64,000 nucleotides of DNA, from positions 916,001 through 980,000 of the forward strand of contig WLWT01000001.1 of assembly GCA_012103455.1 (NCBI GenBank), written 5' to 3'. Source of the DNA: Gammaproteobacteria bacterium. GTDB taxonomy: Bacteria > Pseudomonadota > Gammaproteobacteria > HK1. Position 1 is the first letter of the stretch, and every line of letters begins with the position of its first letter. Below, piece by piece: positions 1 to 9,510 of the stretch. The notes under the pieces were generated by a model. The model ran no database searches. It was given only the letters and a program-made list of their open reading frames with translations, and was not told the origin of the DNA. A program made the position numbers and the translations under genes.

Positions 1-2182
1 GGGCGCTGCCCTGCTGCTCGTGGATCGATGCACTGACGCCGCTCGGGCTCTCAAGCGCGACCTTCAGATCGCCCCGGTAGGTGTGGGTGATGTCGATGCC
101 GAGTTCGATCGCGGTGAGCGGGCCTGCCTCTTCCACGTCGATTTCGTCCACGACGCCGTTCGGATCGTTGTCCGGGATCACCAGGCCCGGCTCGGACTGC
201 CACGCGGTGCGCGCACCGCCCTCAAGGCCGAGCATGAGCTTCCAGCTCTTCAGGGTGCCGGTGTCCCGGTGTGCGTGATCGGACACCCGCAGCGTCCACG
301 CGCCGCGCGCAGACTGAGCCGTCAACGTGTTCAGCGCTGGCACGTCCGCCGCAGAGAACGTCGCGACGAGGTCGTCCTCGAACGTTCCACCTCTGTTGTG
401 AAGAGTCACCACCGACCCGCTCGGGCCGACCAGGGCGACGATCAGGTCGCCACGGTAGGTGTGTTCGATGTCGAGCGACACCTCGACCGACAGCACGGTC
501 GCGGTGTCATCGACTTGGATCGAGTCCGAGACGCCGGCAGCGGGGAAGTCAGGTATCGCCAAGCCGGGCGCGGCCTCGTACGCCACCTTTCGGACCATCG
601 TCGGTTCGAATCGGTCGCGCGCCTCCCGCACGGCACGCAAAGCGTTGACCCGGCCGTAGCCGTACGTGTTCGAGTGACCGTCCTCGTTGTAATCACCGTT
701 CGCCCTATCGATCTTGTCCGACGTGGTCCGCAGGATGTCCTTCACCTCCTCGGCGGTCAGATTCGGGTTCACGGAGAGCATCAGTCCACAGATGCCGGCC
801 ACCAGGGGACATGCACTCGAGGTTCCGCCGAATCCCTCGACCGTTGTATAGCCCCCGGACTGATAGCCCGCGCCGCCGGTCCGGTCAGTCGTCACGATAC
901 GCTGGCCACCCAATCCGCTGCTCGGCGCGCACACCCAGGTCTCCGGTCCGAAGTTACTGTAGTGGCTCCGTTGGTCGTGGCTGTTCGAGGCATTCACCGC
1001 GATCACGTCTTCGTGGATGGCGAAGCCGGAGCGCGTGCGCGGTGGATCGTTCACGAGGCTATTTTCGTTTCCCGAAGCGAAAACGATCACACAACCGCGC
1101 CCCCCACGTCCCTCGGTCGCGGCGCGCTTGATGGACTTCTTCATCTGCGTGCTCAGCGTGAAGAATGCGGTGTTCACACCCCAGCTGCAGCTGATCACGT
1201 CCGCGCCGTCGAACCGCGCCCTGTCGAACAGCTCTTTGATCGTTGCGTCGCTGATCATCGTGCTCATCCGATAGGGCATCAATGCACAACCCGGCGCGAT
1301 GCCGACGGTGCCGCTGCCGTTCTCGTCCGCGACCGCAACACCCGCGCATGCAGTGCCGTGATTGTCGCCGCTGAAGACCGGGTTCGGGTTGGAATCGTTC
1401 TGCCCGAAGTCGTGGGGCGCGACGATCTTCCCCGCCGATGCAAAGTCGGGGTGGTCGGTCTGCACGCCGTCGTCCATCACACATATGCGGATCGAGCGGT
1501 CACCGCGGGTGAGTTCCCACGCGTCCGGAGCACGCACGTCGGCACCCGCCGTCAACCCGAAGCCACCGCGGTTCTCAAGGTGCCACTGCCGTGCGAACAA
1601 CGTGTCCGCCGGCCGGTACGCGGTGTGCTTGACTTTCATGGCGAAGTCCGGTTCGGCGAGCTTCACCTCCTCGTGCGCACGGAGGGCGCTCGCGATCTTG
1701 ATCGGGTTCTGCGTCGATTTGGACGTCAGACGCACGATGAACGAATCCGGCTCATCGGCTGATACGGGCATTAATTCCAAGCCGTGATCCGCGAGCATCG
1801 AATTGATTGTCTCCGGATCAGCACCGTCTTCGAATTCCACGTAGATGCGATCCGTTGGCACCATCAACCCATCAGGAGCACCCGGCACGAAGTAGAGGTG
1901 CGCGCACCAATCCACGTCCTTGCGGCTGCTGCGCAGGATGTCCATCGCCTGGTCCCGCGTGCCGGCGTCCACCCGGTAGACCTCGACATCCCGCAGCGAC
2001 TGGTCTTGCTGGAAATTGAGCGATGGAAACGCCGCCGGGTTCTCCTGGGCGGCGCTTAACTCGCCCGGCGTTCCACCCGACCGACGGTGGACGGCGAACA
2101 TGCCCGGGGCCTCGACGACTTCGAAAGTCTCGCCGCCGCGCTCGACGGTCAGCGGCTTGCCGGAACCTGCTTTGCTGGTCAT
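1..2182 (-). CDS. Subtilisin-like serine protease (S8) with two P domains, partial
   Basis: The reading frame starts at an ATG at 2182, preceded by a GGAGGGAG ribosome-binding site, and runs off the left edge, so the C-terminus is missing. The subtilase catalytic triad is visible: Asp237 (VMDDGVQTDHPDF), His275 (DNHGTACAGV) and Ser455 (GGTSSACPLVAG). Residues 1-210 form a pro-region-like N-terminus. After the catalytic domain come two copies of the P/proprotein-convertase domain, each with HTYRGDL, near residues 574 and 700. Proteases of this architecture are usually secreted endopeptidases, but I see no classical signal peptide at this start. The antisense strand is also open for 580 codons with no recognisable protein; I read that as a high-GC shadow. 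The family call is strong; the substrate is unknown. Confidence 0.93.
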   Translation of the reverse strand, partial: MTSKAGSGKPLTVERGGETFEVVEAPGMFAVHRRSGGTPGELSAAQENPAAFPSLNFQQDQSLRDVEVYRVDAGTRDQAMDILRSSRKDVDWCAHLYFVPGAPDGLMVPTDRIYVEFEDGADPETINSMLADHGLELMPVSADEPDSFIVRLTSKSTQNPIKIASALRAHEEVKLAEPDFAMKVKHTAYRPADTLFARQWHLENRGGFGLTAGADVRAPDAWELTRGDRSIRICVMDDGVQTDHPDFASAGKIVAPHDFGQNDSNPNPVFSGDNHGTACAGVAVADENGSGTVGIAPGCALMPYRMSTMISDATIKELFDRARFDGADVISCSWGVNTAFFTLSTQMKKSIKRAATEGRGGRGCVIVFASGNENSLVNDPPRTRSGFAIHEDVIAVNASNSHDQRSHYSNFGPETWVCAPSSGLGGQRIVTTDRTGGAGYQSGGYTTVEGFGGTSSACPLVAGICGLMLSVNPNLTAEEVKDILRTTSDKIDRANGDYNEDGHSNTYGYGRVNALRAVREARDRFEPTMVRKVAYEAAPGLAIPDFPAAGVSDSIQVDDTATVLSVEVSLDIEHTYRGDLIVALVGPSGSVVTLHNRGGTFEDDLVATFSAADVPALNTLTAQSARGAWTLRVSDHAHRDTGTLKSWKLMLGLEGGARTAWQSEPGLVIPDNDPNGVVDEIDVEEAGPLTAIELGIDITHTYRGDLKVALESPSGVSASIHEQQGSA

Positions 2183-2588
2183 TAGGTCTCCCTCCGTTGT
2201 GGATTTCTTTAATTCCTTGAGCAGACTAGCCGAGCTTTCGGGTCCCACGCAAGAGGCGAATCTACGGGCCATGCGGCAGGCGCAACGGCCTTGGCTGACC
2301 GCTCTTGCGATCCACCGGCCACTGTGCGCCTATACGATTCACCGAACGCTCTCCAATTGCAAAACGGTGATTGGCTATGTCCGTGGAACCGGCACACTGG
2401 CATATAGGCGCGGGCATATAGAGCGCGGTGGCAGTCCGGCGCGTCGTGGAGATGAGTCTTAAGTCACGAGCGTTATGGAACGCCTTCATCAATATATCTA
2501 ACAGGACGCCCGTCAAACCGACCGCCGTTAAACGCTGGCAGCGCTGGACATATCCCCTAGACACAGCCGCCCACGCAGCGTAGCTCAG
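2183..2588. other. Intergenic stretch without a recognised gene
   Basis: The first 20 bases hold the ribosome-binding site of the protease. The rest has only short frames with no family resemblance, and no repeat or RNA was recognised. Confidence 0.5.
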
Positions 2589-2792
2589 TTACAACGCGGC
2601 CGTCATTATCTTGTCGAACAAGACAGTGCCTAGCGCCCACGCGAACGGTAGCATGATGATCACGATCAACACACGTGCGCCTATCGACACACGCAATGCC
2701 CGCGCCTTCCTGTAGCTCAAGAGTTCCCCGGCTGGCTCGGTGTGGGCCAAACCGGTGTGCGCCAAACCGGTGGACGGGGGTGAGGCAGCCAT
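2589..2792 (-). CDS. Small single-pass membrane protein, hypothetical
   Basis: This is a 67-residue frame. The N-terminal half is polar. The C-terminal half is one hydrophobic segment (ARVLIVIIMLPFAWALGTVL) ending in a short charged tail, as in small inner-membrane proteins. Residues 8-17 are a doubled GLAHT, produced by a 15 bp tandem duplication at 2740-2769. Similar tiny membrane proteins are common near envelope genes, but no family is recognised and no strong ribosome-binding site is obvious. It may be real, or a chance frame. Confidence 0.4.
   Translation of the reverse strand: MAASPPSTGLAHTGLAHTEPAGELLSYRKARALRVSIGARVLIVIIMLPFAWALGTVLFDKIMTAAL
2740..2769. repeat. 15 bp tandem duplication (2 copies)
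   Basis: GTGTGGGCCAAACCG is followed directly by GTGTGCGCCAAACCG, with one mismatch. It adds a second GLAHT to the small membrane protein. Confidence 0.85.
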
Positions 2793-2917
2793 GGCGTATG
2801 TCTTACCCAGTCAAGCCGACCCGGCGATTTAAGCATCAACGATGCGTGGCCGGCGCATTTGTGGCAAGTTCATGCCCTCGACGATAATGCAGGCTCGGCG
2901 ATAACGCAGGAGTAGAT

Positions 2918-3349
2918 ATGCCAGACGATGCCGCGACGCAGATGGACGCCGCTCTCGCACACCTGCGCGTACAACTGCTGTACCGCTGGCGCGAATTTCC
3001 GCAAGACGATGCGCTCAACGCCTGTCTTACCGAGTCCTTGCAGTGGGCGCAAACGAGCGCGCCTGAGCTCATTACCGTGACCAGCCCGGTCAGCCGCGTC
3101 ACCCGTCTGCGGCTGGCGCCATTGTGCGCGGCAGCGGATCTGGATAGTTTCTACCATGGCGAGTCCGCCGAACTGAGCGTCAGCCACGATGGACGCTGCT
3201 ATCTGGTCTACAGGCGCAATGATGGCGGCGACTACGCGGTGCAATGGTCCTCGGCCACGCTACTGCCCGAATCACTCATGCGCACGCTACCCGACGTGCT
3301 CGCGCTGGCCCTATTGGAGGGCGATGGACATGATCAAGGTCAGATTTAG
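2918..3349 (+). CDS. Hypothetical protein, first gene of the NfeD-flotillin operon
   Basis: This is a 143-residue acidic soluble protein with no signal peptide or membrane segment. It begins at an ATG 19 bases after an AGGAG-like element. Its last codons overlap the start of the following NfeD gene on the same strand, so the two are translationally coupled. Cys and Trp residues are scattered and no motif is recognised. Its position suggests an accessory role in the NfeD/FloA membrane-domain system; that is inference only. Confidence 0.75.
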   Translation: MPDDAATQMDAALAHLRVQLLYRWREFPQDDALNACLTESLQWAQTSAPELITVTSPVSRVTRLRLAPLCAAADLDSFYHGESAELSVSHDGRCYLVYRRNDGGDYAVQWSSATLLPESLMRTLPDVLALALLEGDGHDQGQI

Positions 3350-4895
3350 CTGCACCGGTTTTAGCGGGGTCAGGCTCAGTAGGGAATGGCTTGTTCACGT
3401 GTTGCTCTGGTCACTGCTAGTCCTGCTGGCAAGCCCGGTGACCCATGCCGAACATCTAGCCCCACCACAAGACTCAACGCCCCTAGACTATGGCCAGGTG
3501 GGCTACGGCAGCCTCACCGGCCCCATCGACCGGCTACGCCAGCGCTATTTGGAGCGGCTGCTCGCCGATGCCAGGGCACAGAAGCTGGATACCGTGATCT
3601 TGCACATAGACACCGATGGCGGTGCCGTCAACCACGCCAGGGAGATGTTCAAAATGGTCTTGGATCAAGCCCGGGACGGGCCGCGCATGATCGCTCTTAT
3701 CGATTTTCGCGCCATCTCCGCCGGTGCCATGGTCAGCTACGCCCACGAGGAGATCTACATCTCGCCGAGCGCGTCCATCGGCGACATAGGTGTCATTTTC
3801 ATCTCCAAAGAAGGGGAGATTAAATACGCCCCGGAGAAGATCGAGACGGTGGTGCGCTCGATGCTCACCCAGGCGGCGGAGCAACGCGGATGGGACAAAG
3901 CCTTGTTACTCAAGATGACCGCCCGCACCCAGAAGCTCTACCACGTCACCTTGCCCGATGGCACCACGCAATACGTTATCGAGGATGATCTGCCCCGCTT
4001 GCTGGCCGCACATCCTAAAATCGACAAAGAAGACCCCAAGCAAGTATGGGTATACCGTGGCGAGGACCGGCTTTTAACCCTTACCGGTAAGGAGGCCGTC
4101 GATCTCAACATGGCCACAGGCCATGCCGAAGATGCCGATGATCTCTACCAGCAACTCGGTATCGAAGCGGCCGATGTGGTGGATCTGCAACCGCACTATA
4201 CCGAACGCACGGCCTGGTTCCTGGCCACGTTCGCGCCGGGGCTGGCGGGGCTCGCGTTTCTCTTCTTGCTATTCGAATTCAAGACCCCGGGCGTTGGTTT
4301 ATGGGCACTGTTGGCGCTCATCTGCGCCGCCGCCTTCGGACTGTCCCAGTACTATCTGGAATTGGCTGAGAACTTCGAATTCGTGCTGATGCTGATAGGC
4401 GTTGCCCTGATTGCGGCGGAAGTATTCCTCGGTCTTAGCGGCGGATTGCTGGCCTTGGCGGGCGGTGGTTTTGCATTCGTGGGCTTGATACTGAGCTTTG
4501 TGCCAAATGAGCTGGAGTTCGATTTTGCCGATGAACGCTTCCAACAAGCCCTCAAAGAAGCGGCCATTTCCGCGCTGATCGCGGTATCGGTGACCACCGT
4601 GGGCTTGGTGCTGGCGTTACGCGCATTGGTCAGCAAGGAGGTGCAGCACAACTTCGTCGTGACCGCCGAGATAGGCGGCACTGCCGCCGGACAGCTCGCA
4701 GACGAACTCACGCAAATCGTCGGCCGGCACGGCGTCGCCCGCGACTTGCTGCGCCCCAGCGGCACCGTCAGCGTGGCCGGCCGCGACTACAGCGCGCGGG
4801 CTGCCCAAGGTACTTTTATCGCCAAAGGCGGCAGCGTGGAGGTGATCGGAGTAGAATTCGGAGAACTATTGGTACGCCGGGCGGAGACTGGGTAG
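3330..4895 (+). CDS. NfeD family membrane-bound ClpP-class serine protease (long form)
   Basis: The product is about 521 residues. An N-terminal signal-anchor (VHVLLWSLLVLLASPV) is followed by a ClpP/SppA-like periplasmic protease domain with a GGAVNHAREM turn and the nucleophile region RAISAGAMVSYA, then PSASIGDIG. Three to four membrane helices lie around residues 290-420, and a C-terminal NfeD OB-fold ends in VEVIGVEFGELLVRR. Long NfeD proteins cleave membrane or stomatin-like partners and are encoded with flotillins. The ATG at 3330 is preferred because GGAGG at 3316-3320 is well spaced; an ATG at 3324 is also possible. The gene overlaps the upstream gene and lies 6 bases before the short NfeD gene. 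Confidence 0.92.
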   Translation: MIKVRFSCTGFSGVRLSREWLVHVLLWSLLVLLASPVTHAEHLAPPQDSTPLDYGQVGYGSLTGPIDRLRQRYLERLLADARAQKLDTVILHIDTDGGAVNHAREMFKMVLDQARDGPRMIALIDFRAISAGAMVSYAHEEIYISPSASIGDIGVIFISKEGEIKYAPEKIETVVRSMLTQAAEQRGWDKALLLKMTARTQKLYHVTLPDGTTQYVIEDDLPRLLAAHPKIDKEDPKQVWVYRGEDRLLTLTGKEAVDLNMATGHAEDADDLYQQLGIEAADVVDLQPHYTERTAWFLATFAPGLAGLAFLFLLFEFKTPGVGLWALLALICAAAFGLSQYYLELAENFEFVLMLIGVALIAAEVFLGLSGGLLALAGGGFAFVGLILSFVPNELEFDFADERFQQALKEAAISALIAVSVTTVGLVLALRALVSKEVQHNFVVTAEIGGTAAGQLADELTQIVGRHGVARDLLRPSGTVSVAGRDYSARAAQGTFIAKGGSVEVIGVEFGELLVRRAETG

Positions 4896-4901
4896 ACCTC
4901 T

Positions 4902-5405
4902 ATGGACTCGACCACTGCCGGCCTCACTCATCTATTGACGGCATTCGCTCTAGTAGCCCTGGCTTTCGGACTGCTAGTGGCCGAGTTTTTCATCGTCTCC
5001 TTCGGTGTGTTGTTGGTCTGCGCCATCGTCTCAGTGGTAGCCGGCGTCTATTTCGCCTTTCTCGCCCATGAGATTGCCGGCTGGGCGTTCGTGGTGGTAG
5101 TACCCCTGTTGGCGGTGGCCGTCATACGCTTCGGCCTCCAGAAGGTGCGCGAGTCCAATGTAGTGCCAAAGGCGGAGATCAAAGCGGAAGCGGGATACCA
5201 CCATGTGGCCGATCGCATGGGTGTATCCGTAGGCACTTTGGGAGAAATGGTGACCGCCGCGAGGCCATCGGGCCGGGCCCGGTTCAGCGGCGGGGAGTGT
5301 GATGTACAAACCAGGGGCCAGCCCCTGGAACGCGGCGCGCAAGTGCGCGTCACGCAGATCGATGGTCCCATCGTGTTCGTCGAACCTAGCGAAAATTCCC
5401 GCTAG
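4902..5405 (+). CDS. NfeD-like short membrane protein with C-terminal OB-fold
   Basis: The product is 167 residues. Two or three hydrophobic helices occupy residues 10-80. The soluble C-terminal NfeD domain runs to the end (GEMVTAARPSGRARFSGG, then VRVTQIDGPIVFVEP). Short NfeD proteins lack a protease domain and are thought to act with their SPFH partner; the flotillin gene follows 33 bases downstream. It uses a TAG stop. Two adjacent NfeD genes, one long and one short, before floA is a common arrangement. Confidence 0.9.
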   Translation: MDSTTAGLTHLLTAFALVALAFGLLVAEFFIVSFGVLLVCAIVSVVAGVYFAFLAHEIAGWAFVVVVPLLAVAVIRFGLQKVRESNVVPKAEIKAEAGYHHVADRMGVSVGTLGEMVTAARPSGRARFSGGECDVQTRGQPLERGAQVRVTQIDGPIVFVEPSENSR

Positions 5406-5438
5406 GCGGTATGGCGGATCCGGACCCAGGAGAAAAAA

Positions 5439-6452
5439 ATGATAGAAATTGTCGTACTCAGTATCGTTGGTGTTCTGGTCCTCGGCGTCGGCATTCTCAT
5501 CTGGAGTGCCTTCTGGCTCTGGTGGCAATCGATCCTCTCCAACGCCCCGGTCAGTTTGTTGCAGATCATCTTCATGCGCTTTCGCAAGGTCAGCCCTAGC
5601 GTCATCGTTACCGTGCGTATTACCGCCAAGAAAGCGGGCCTTGAACTGACCGCTGATGAGTTGGAGGCCCACTATCTGGCCGGTGGCCGGGTCGATCGGG
5701 TGGTGCAGGCGCTGATTTCGGCCAGTAAGGCCGACATCATCCTGTCCTATGACCGTAGCTGCGCCATCGATCTGGCTGGCCGCGATGTACTAGAGGCCGT
5801 CGGCACCTCGGTCAACCCGAAAGTGATCGACGTGCCGTCCGGGGCCATGAGCCGTACCACCATCGATGCTATCGCAGGCGACGGGATTCAGTTGAAAGTC
5901 AAAGCCCGGGTGACCGTGCGCACCAACCTTGACCGGCTGGTGGGTGGCGCCACCGAGGAGACCATCGTCGCCCGGGTGGGCGAAGGCATTGTCACCACTA
6001 TCGGTTCGGCCAGGAGCCACATGGAAGTGTTGGAAAATCCGGACCGTATCTCCAAGGTGGTGCTGGAGCGGGGATTGGATTCGGGTACCGCCTTCGAGAT
6101 CTTGTCCATTGACATCGCCGATGTGGACGTGGGCGAGAACATCGGTGCCCGCCTCAAGATCGACCAGGCGGAGGCGGAGAAAAAAGTCGCCCAGGCACAA
6201 GCGGAACGCCAACGCGCCCTGGCCGTTGCCCGCGAGCAGGAAATGGTTGCCCTGGTTCAGGAAAACCGCGCCAAAGTGGTGCTGGCCGAAGCGCAAGTGC
6301 CCGCCGCCATGGCCGACGCCTTCCGCAGTGGCCGACTCGGTATCATGGATTACTACCAAATGCAAAACGTGATGGCCGACACCCGCATGCGCGACACCAT
6401 CGCCACGGCGCAGCCTACCGATGGATCGGCAAGTGACCAGAACAAGGAATAG
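5439..6452 (+). CDS. floA: Flotillin-like protein FloA (SPFH domain)
   Basis: The product is 337 residues, the usual length of bacterial FloA/YqfA. An N-terminal membrane hairpin ([20 protein letters not shown]) is followed by an SPFH/PHB domain containing VDVPSG-like and [15 protein letters not shown] segments. An Ala/Glu/Gln-rich coiled coil ([20 protein letters not shown]) and the conserved tail [18 protein letters not shown] complete it. FloA forms oligomeric membrane microdomain scaffolds and is encoded beside NfeD proteins, as here. The start ATG follows an AGGAGAAAAAA stretch. The call is very secure. Confidence 0.95.
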   Translation: MIEIVVLSIVGVLVLGVGILIWSAFWLWWQSILSNAPVSLLQIIFMRFRKVSPSVIVTVRITAKKAGLELTADELEAHYLAGGRVDRVVQALISASKADIILSYDRSCAIDLAGRDVLEAVGTSVNPKVIDVPSGAMSRTTIDAIAGDGIQLKVKARVTVRTNLDRLVGGATEETIVARVGEGIVTTIGSARSHMEVLENPDRISKVVLERGLDSGTAFEILSIDIADVDVGENIGARLKIDQAEAEKKVAQAQAERQRALAVAREQEMVALVQENRAKVVLAEAQVPAAMADAFRSGRLGIMDYYQMQNVMADTRMRDTIATAQPTDGSASDQNKE

Positions 6453-6455
6453 GCC

Positions 6456-6758
6456 ATGATCGGAAAGTGGCTGCAAGGCTTGATCGACCGGCTCAATGAG
6501 TCAATTCAGCAACCCCGGAGCGAACACTTGGAGATGATGTTGGACCCGGCGGAGTCCGTCAGCCGGGCCCGGCCGGGGCGTGACGGGGGGCCACCCGACC
6601 GGGTAGCGCAGCCGATGGTGCCTGCGCCGGTTGAGCTGCCGCCGGCGCGCGGCTTCGATATACGAAGCGCTCTGAGTCATCCGAGGGATTTGCGCCAAGC
6701 CATGGTGTTGAAGGAGATCTTGGATAAACCGGTAGCGTTGAGACGCGGGCGGCGCTGA
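6456..6758 (+). CDS. Hypothetical protein, last gene of the NfeD-FloA operon
   Basis: This is a 100-residue soluble protein starting 3 bases after the floA stop. It is rich in Pro and Arg in the middle (about residues 35-65), with helical ends (MIGKWLQGLIDRLNES, and HPRDLRQAMVLKEILDKP). The C-terminal RQAMVLKEILDKPVALR resembles tails of small proteins found behind flotillin genes, but no characterised family is recognised. Tight spacing argues that it is translated with floA. Confidence 0.7.
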   Translation: MIGKWLQGLIDRLNESIQQPRSEHLEMMLDPAESVSRARPGRDGGPPDRVAQPMVPAPVELPPARGFDIRSALSHPRDLRQAMVLKEILDKPVALRRGRR

Positions 6759-6839
6759 CGGGGACCGGATAAGATAAGTAAGACGCATGCCTGACAGCGC
6801 TGGACGGCGAAACTACACTTCGCCTTTTGTAAACTCGCG

Positions 6840-7035
6840 CCAGTTCATATCAATTGGCGCCTAGCCGTTCCCGAGTTGGAGTTCATCTGTAATGACGCGG
6901 CGCCCACAGTGCTGGTCCACGCAGACGAGCTCACCGAAGCCGCCCATGAAGTGGCCCGCCTCAGCGGTATCGCGCATACCGTCAACCTAGCCAACGGCGC
7001 TGGCAGCCAACACGAGGCCGGCTTAGCGCGCTCCG
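6840..7035 (+). pseudogene. Fragment of an AMP-forming acyl-CoA synthetase
   Basis: One frame reads NWRLAVPELEFICNDAAPTV, then LVHADELTEAAHEVARL. This matches the conserved LNWRL-PEL-ILND segment of the ANL (AMP-binding) superfamily. There is no start codon, no AMP-binding TSGTTG motif and no C-terminal domain. The fragment ends shortly before the inverted-repeat element at 7082. It is a short relic of a larger gene. Confidence 0.6.
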
Positions 7036-7081
7036 ATCGCGTGCCATCAAAGCATCTAAGGTCTGGTCGATATCGGCTTGT

Positions 7082-7220
7082 AGGCACCTCTAAAAATGCA
7101 CTTTTCCGCGATTGCGGCGTCAGCGCCGTGCTCGAATCCTCAGGTATCACCTATACACTGCGGTTGTGTGCGCAGTGCTTCCTTGCACTCACGAAACAAT
7201 GACTATTTTTAGAGGCGCCC
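7082..7220. repeat. MITE family 1, copy A
   Basis: This is a 139 bp element with terminal inverted repeats (GGCACCTCTAAAAA at the left, TTTTTAGAGGCGCC at the right), flanked by the 4 bp direct repeat TTGT (7078-7081 and 7221-7224). The interior is closely similar to the copies at 9993, 13114 and 40235. It has no coding capacity and is consistent with a non-autonomous element moved by a DDE transposase. Confidence 0.88.
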
Positions 7221-7340
7221 TTGTGACAGCCGCTTGGATTGCTGCTAGGTCCATTCGTCGGTGCTCCTTCTCCTGGGCCTAACGGCTTGCATCAGACGCC
7301 AGTATCTTTGCCGGTCGCCTGTATGCGCTTATTAGCGTTG
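7221..7340. other. Spacer, nothing recognised
   Basis: About 120 bases between the inverted-repeat element and the radC-like stop codon, with no gene or repeat recognised. Confidence 0.4.
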
Positions 7341-7832
7341 CTACACGGGCACATTTGATTTCAGACGTTGCATTACGCCACTTTGAGCAAAGCTAAAATA
7401 ACTGTCATAACCAATAATGATGTGATCATAAAATTCCAGCCCAAGTGACTTTGTGTTGATCAGTAAATTGGCCGTAAACCTCTCATCTCCTTCACTTGGC
7501 GTCGGAACGCCACCAGGATGATTGTGTACAACAATGATCCCATAGGGATTTAGCGGTATGGCAGCCCGTAATACTTCTATTGGGCGGGCATAGACTGCAT
7601 TGATAGAGCCTATCGCAATGACTTCAAAACAAAGAGGCATTAACTTGACATCAAGGCTTATTGTTATCAGCTTTTCTTTGGCTTCGTTTTGCAGATCTGA
7701 AAATAACTTATAGACTTTATAGGGATCTGAAAGCGGTTCATTAACTGGTGCGTCAGACTTAACTCGACGCTTTTTATAACGGAGTTCGACTTCTCTAATG
7801 TAGGTTGGCCGCTTGTCAGTCTTGCTCACGTT
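7341..7832 (-). CDS. RadC-like JAB/MPN domain protein
   Basis: The product is about 163 residues from a GTG start at 7832; the frame is open 17 codons further upstream. The C-terminal domain carries the MPN+/JAMM zinc motif: VVHNHPGGVPTPSEGDERF, with His-x-His and the downstream Ser/Asp. RadC-family JAB domains occur on mobile DNA and in anti-restriction contexts; their substrate is not settled. The first 45 residues are basic and unlike canonical RadC, which normally carries a helix-hairpin-helix. The gene is much more AT-rich than its neighbours, which suggests recent transfer. It is transcribed toward the relic at 6840 and diverges from the recombinase relic. Confidence 0.82.
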   Translation of the reverse strand, partial: NVSKTDKRPTYIREVELRYKKRRVKSDAPVNEPLSDPYKVYKLFSDLQNEAKEKLITISLDVKLMPLCFEVIAIGSINAVYARPIEVLRAAIPLNPYGIIVVHNHPGGVPTPSEGDERFTANLLINTKSLGLEFYDHIIIGYDSYFSFAQSGVMQRLKSNVPV

Positions 7833-7871
7833 TTTCCGTCTTCTCTTTGTGCGTCTATGGAGTCCCGCATC

Positions 7872-8460
7872 ATGCAAGCACACGAGAAGTCCCGCTTTAC
7901 AGAGTTATACCAAAAGCACCTGCGCGCCCTGAAACTCAAGGGCCTCGCCCCGAACACCATCGACAGTGACGCCGTCTCGCCGAGCGCCTCGACCGCCGCC
8001 CCGTCGATGTCACCAAGGAGGAACGCGACCACCATTTCGACCTACTCCTCCAAACCCATTCCTGGGGACCTCTAAAAACCTACTGCGCGACGCTATGGCT
8101 GCGTTGCGCGGTGCTCGCAACCCTCATGTATTTCCCCCCATACACTGCGGTTCCTGCGCTCCGTGCGCCTTGCCCTAAGGCCGCTCGCTACGGTTTTTAG
8201 AGGTCCCCTCCTGGGCTACCATCATGATCGACCGCCACGGCATTCGCTTGTTCTACGAGGAGGTCCTCGGCCAGTCACTGCCCTGGTTCGACGTCGCCAA
8301 GGCGCCCAAGACCCAGCGCCTGCCCAATATCCTGACCCAAAACGAAATCGCCCGCATCATTCACATTACGCGCCGATTCGACCTGCGATGCTTCTGGTTC
8401 GTCACCTATAACTTGGGCCTGCGCCTCGGTGAGACGCTGCGCTGGAATGCGCCGACATCG
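7872..8460 (+). pseudogene. Decayed tyrosine recombinase (copy 1)
   Basis: N-terminal SAM-like integrase sequence is readable (KSRFTELYQKHLRALKLKGL, APNTIDS), then a frameshift after codon 40. A later frame gives VTKEERDHH-type sequence. The gene is split by an inverted-repeat element (8064-8208) and resumes with IDRHGIRLFYEEVLGQSLPW and LGLRLGETLRWNAPTS, which holds the first catalytic Arg region. The catalytic C-terminal half is gone. The type resembles integrases associated with IS91 elements. A second, longer copy is at 13089. Confidence 0.8.
8064..8208. repeat. MITE family 2, copy 1
   Basis: This is a 145 bp element with perfect 17 bp terminal inverted repeats (GGGGACCTCTAAAAACC and its complement), flanked by the 4 bp direct repeat TCCT (8060-8063, 8209-8212). 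It interrupts the recombinase relic. The interior segment CATACACTGCGGTT is shared with MITE family 1, so the two families are related. Confidence 0.88.
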
Positions 8461-8673
8461 GCTATTTGTGCCGTGCCGCATAACCCACTCGCGCCGACTC
8501 ACTTACCATCCCCATGTGCAACCGTGATACCGGGCGGGGACGTCCAGCGCCGTTCTCGCAAAGCCCGGCTGCGGCGCTCTGTTGAGCGCGATGACCTGTT
8601 CAACGGCCTCGCCCTGGCCAAGGTGAATCGGGCCGGGATTTGCGCAGACTCCGAAGCTTGAGCGGATCGGAGC
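8461..8673. other. Junction between recombinase and IS3 relics
   Basis: No frame here matches the recombinase or the transposase. It may contain the left end of the IS3 element, but I could not identify its inverted repeat. Confidence 0.35.
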
Positions 8674-8838
8674 ATGAGCCAATCGAAACGATATTCCCCC
8701 GAAGTTGGTGAGCGGGCGCTGCGCATGGTATTGGAGCATGAACACGAACACAGCTCGCAATGGGCCGCCATTGAATCTATCACCTCGAAGATCGGGTGCA
8801 CACCTGAGACTGCTGCGTAGTTGGGTGCGGCGAAGTGA

Positions 8839-8880
8839 GATCGGCCAGGGCAGATAGACCAGGGCAGATCGGCCAGGGGG
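8839..8880. repeat. 14 bp tandem triplication
   Basis: GATCGGCCAGGGCA occurs three times in tandem with 2-3 mismatches inside the IS3 orfA relic. Confidence 0.85.
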
Positions 8881-9465
8881 GCGGCAAGGCCGGCGTCACT
8901 CGCAACGAGCGTGAGCGCCTCGAAGGAACTGGAGCGCGAGAACCGCGAACTTCGCCGGGCGAAGGAGATTTTGCCTAAGGCGTCAGCTTTTTTACACAGG
9001 CCGAACTCGACCGCCGCGGCAAGAGCATGATCAGGTTTATTGACACGCACCGTGGACAGTACGGGGCCGGGTCGCTCTGCAAAGTGTTGCCGCTCGCCCC
9101 ATCGACCTACTACGAGCACAAGGCCCGGGAGGTTGAGCCCGAGCATCACCCGGCGCGTGTCCACCACGGCGGCGAGCTTCGCGGTGAAATCGAGCGCGTC
9201 CCTCGAGAGCACTTTGGTGTCTACGGGGTAGGCAAAGTTTGGCGCCAGTTGAACCGGGAGGGGAGCGAAGTAGCGCGCTGCACAGTGCGACGATTGATGA
9301 AAGAGACAGGGCTTGCGCGGAGTGCTCAGAGGGCGCCAGGTCAAGACAACTCGGCCAGCGAAGGAAACCGAAGGTCGCGCCGGTTGGGTGCAACGTTCGT
9401 TCATCGCCGCTAGGCCTAACGCACTGTGGGTGTCGGACCTGACCTGCGTAGCGACTTGGTAGGGG

Positions 9466-9510
9466 CTCGTCTACCAGGGGTTCGTCTACCAGAGGCTCGT
9501 CTACCAGGGG
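9466..9510. repeat. 15 bp tandem triplication
   Basis: CTCGTCTACCAGGGG occurs three times, the middle copy with two changes. It lies in the IS3 orfB region, where the family normally has a single GFVYV-type segment. Confidence 0.9.

Noticed and set aside
20..1762. Long open frame of 580 codons on the plus strand
   Set aside because: It is antisense to the subtilase, which has a complete catalytic triad, P domains and a ribosome-binding site. The plus frame is Arg/His/Val-rich with no motif: a high-GC shadow.
9466..9510. Possible CRISPR or minisatellite array
   Set aside because: Only three 15 bp units with no spacers, inside an IS3 relic; it belongs to the general tandem-duplication pattern.
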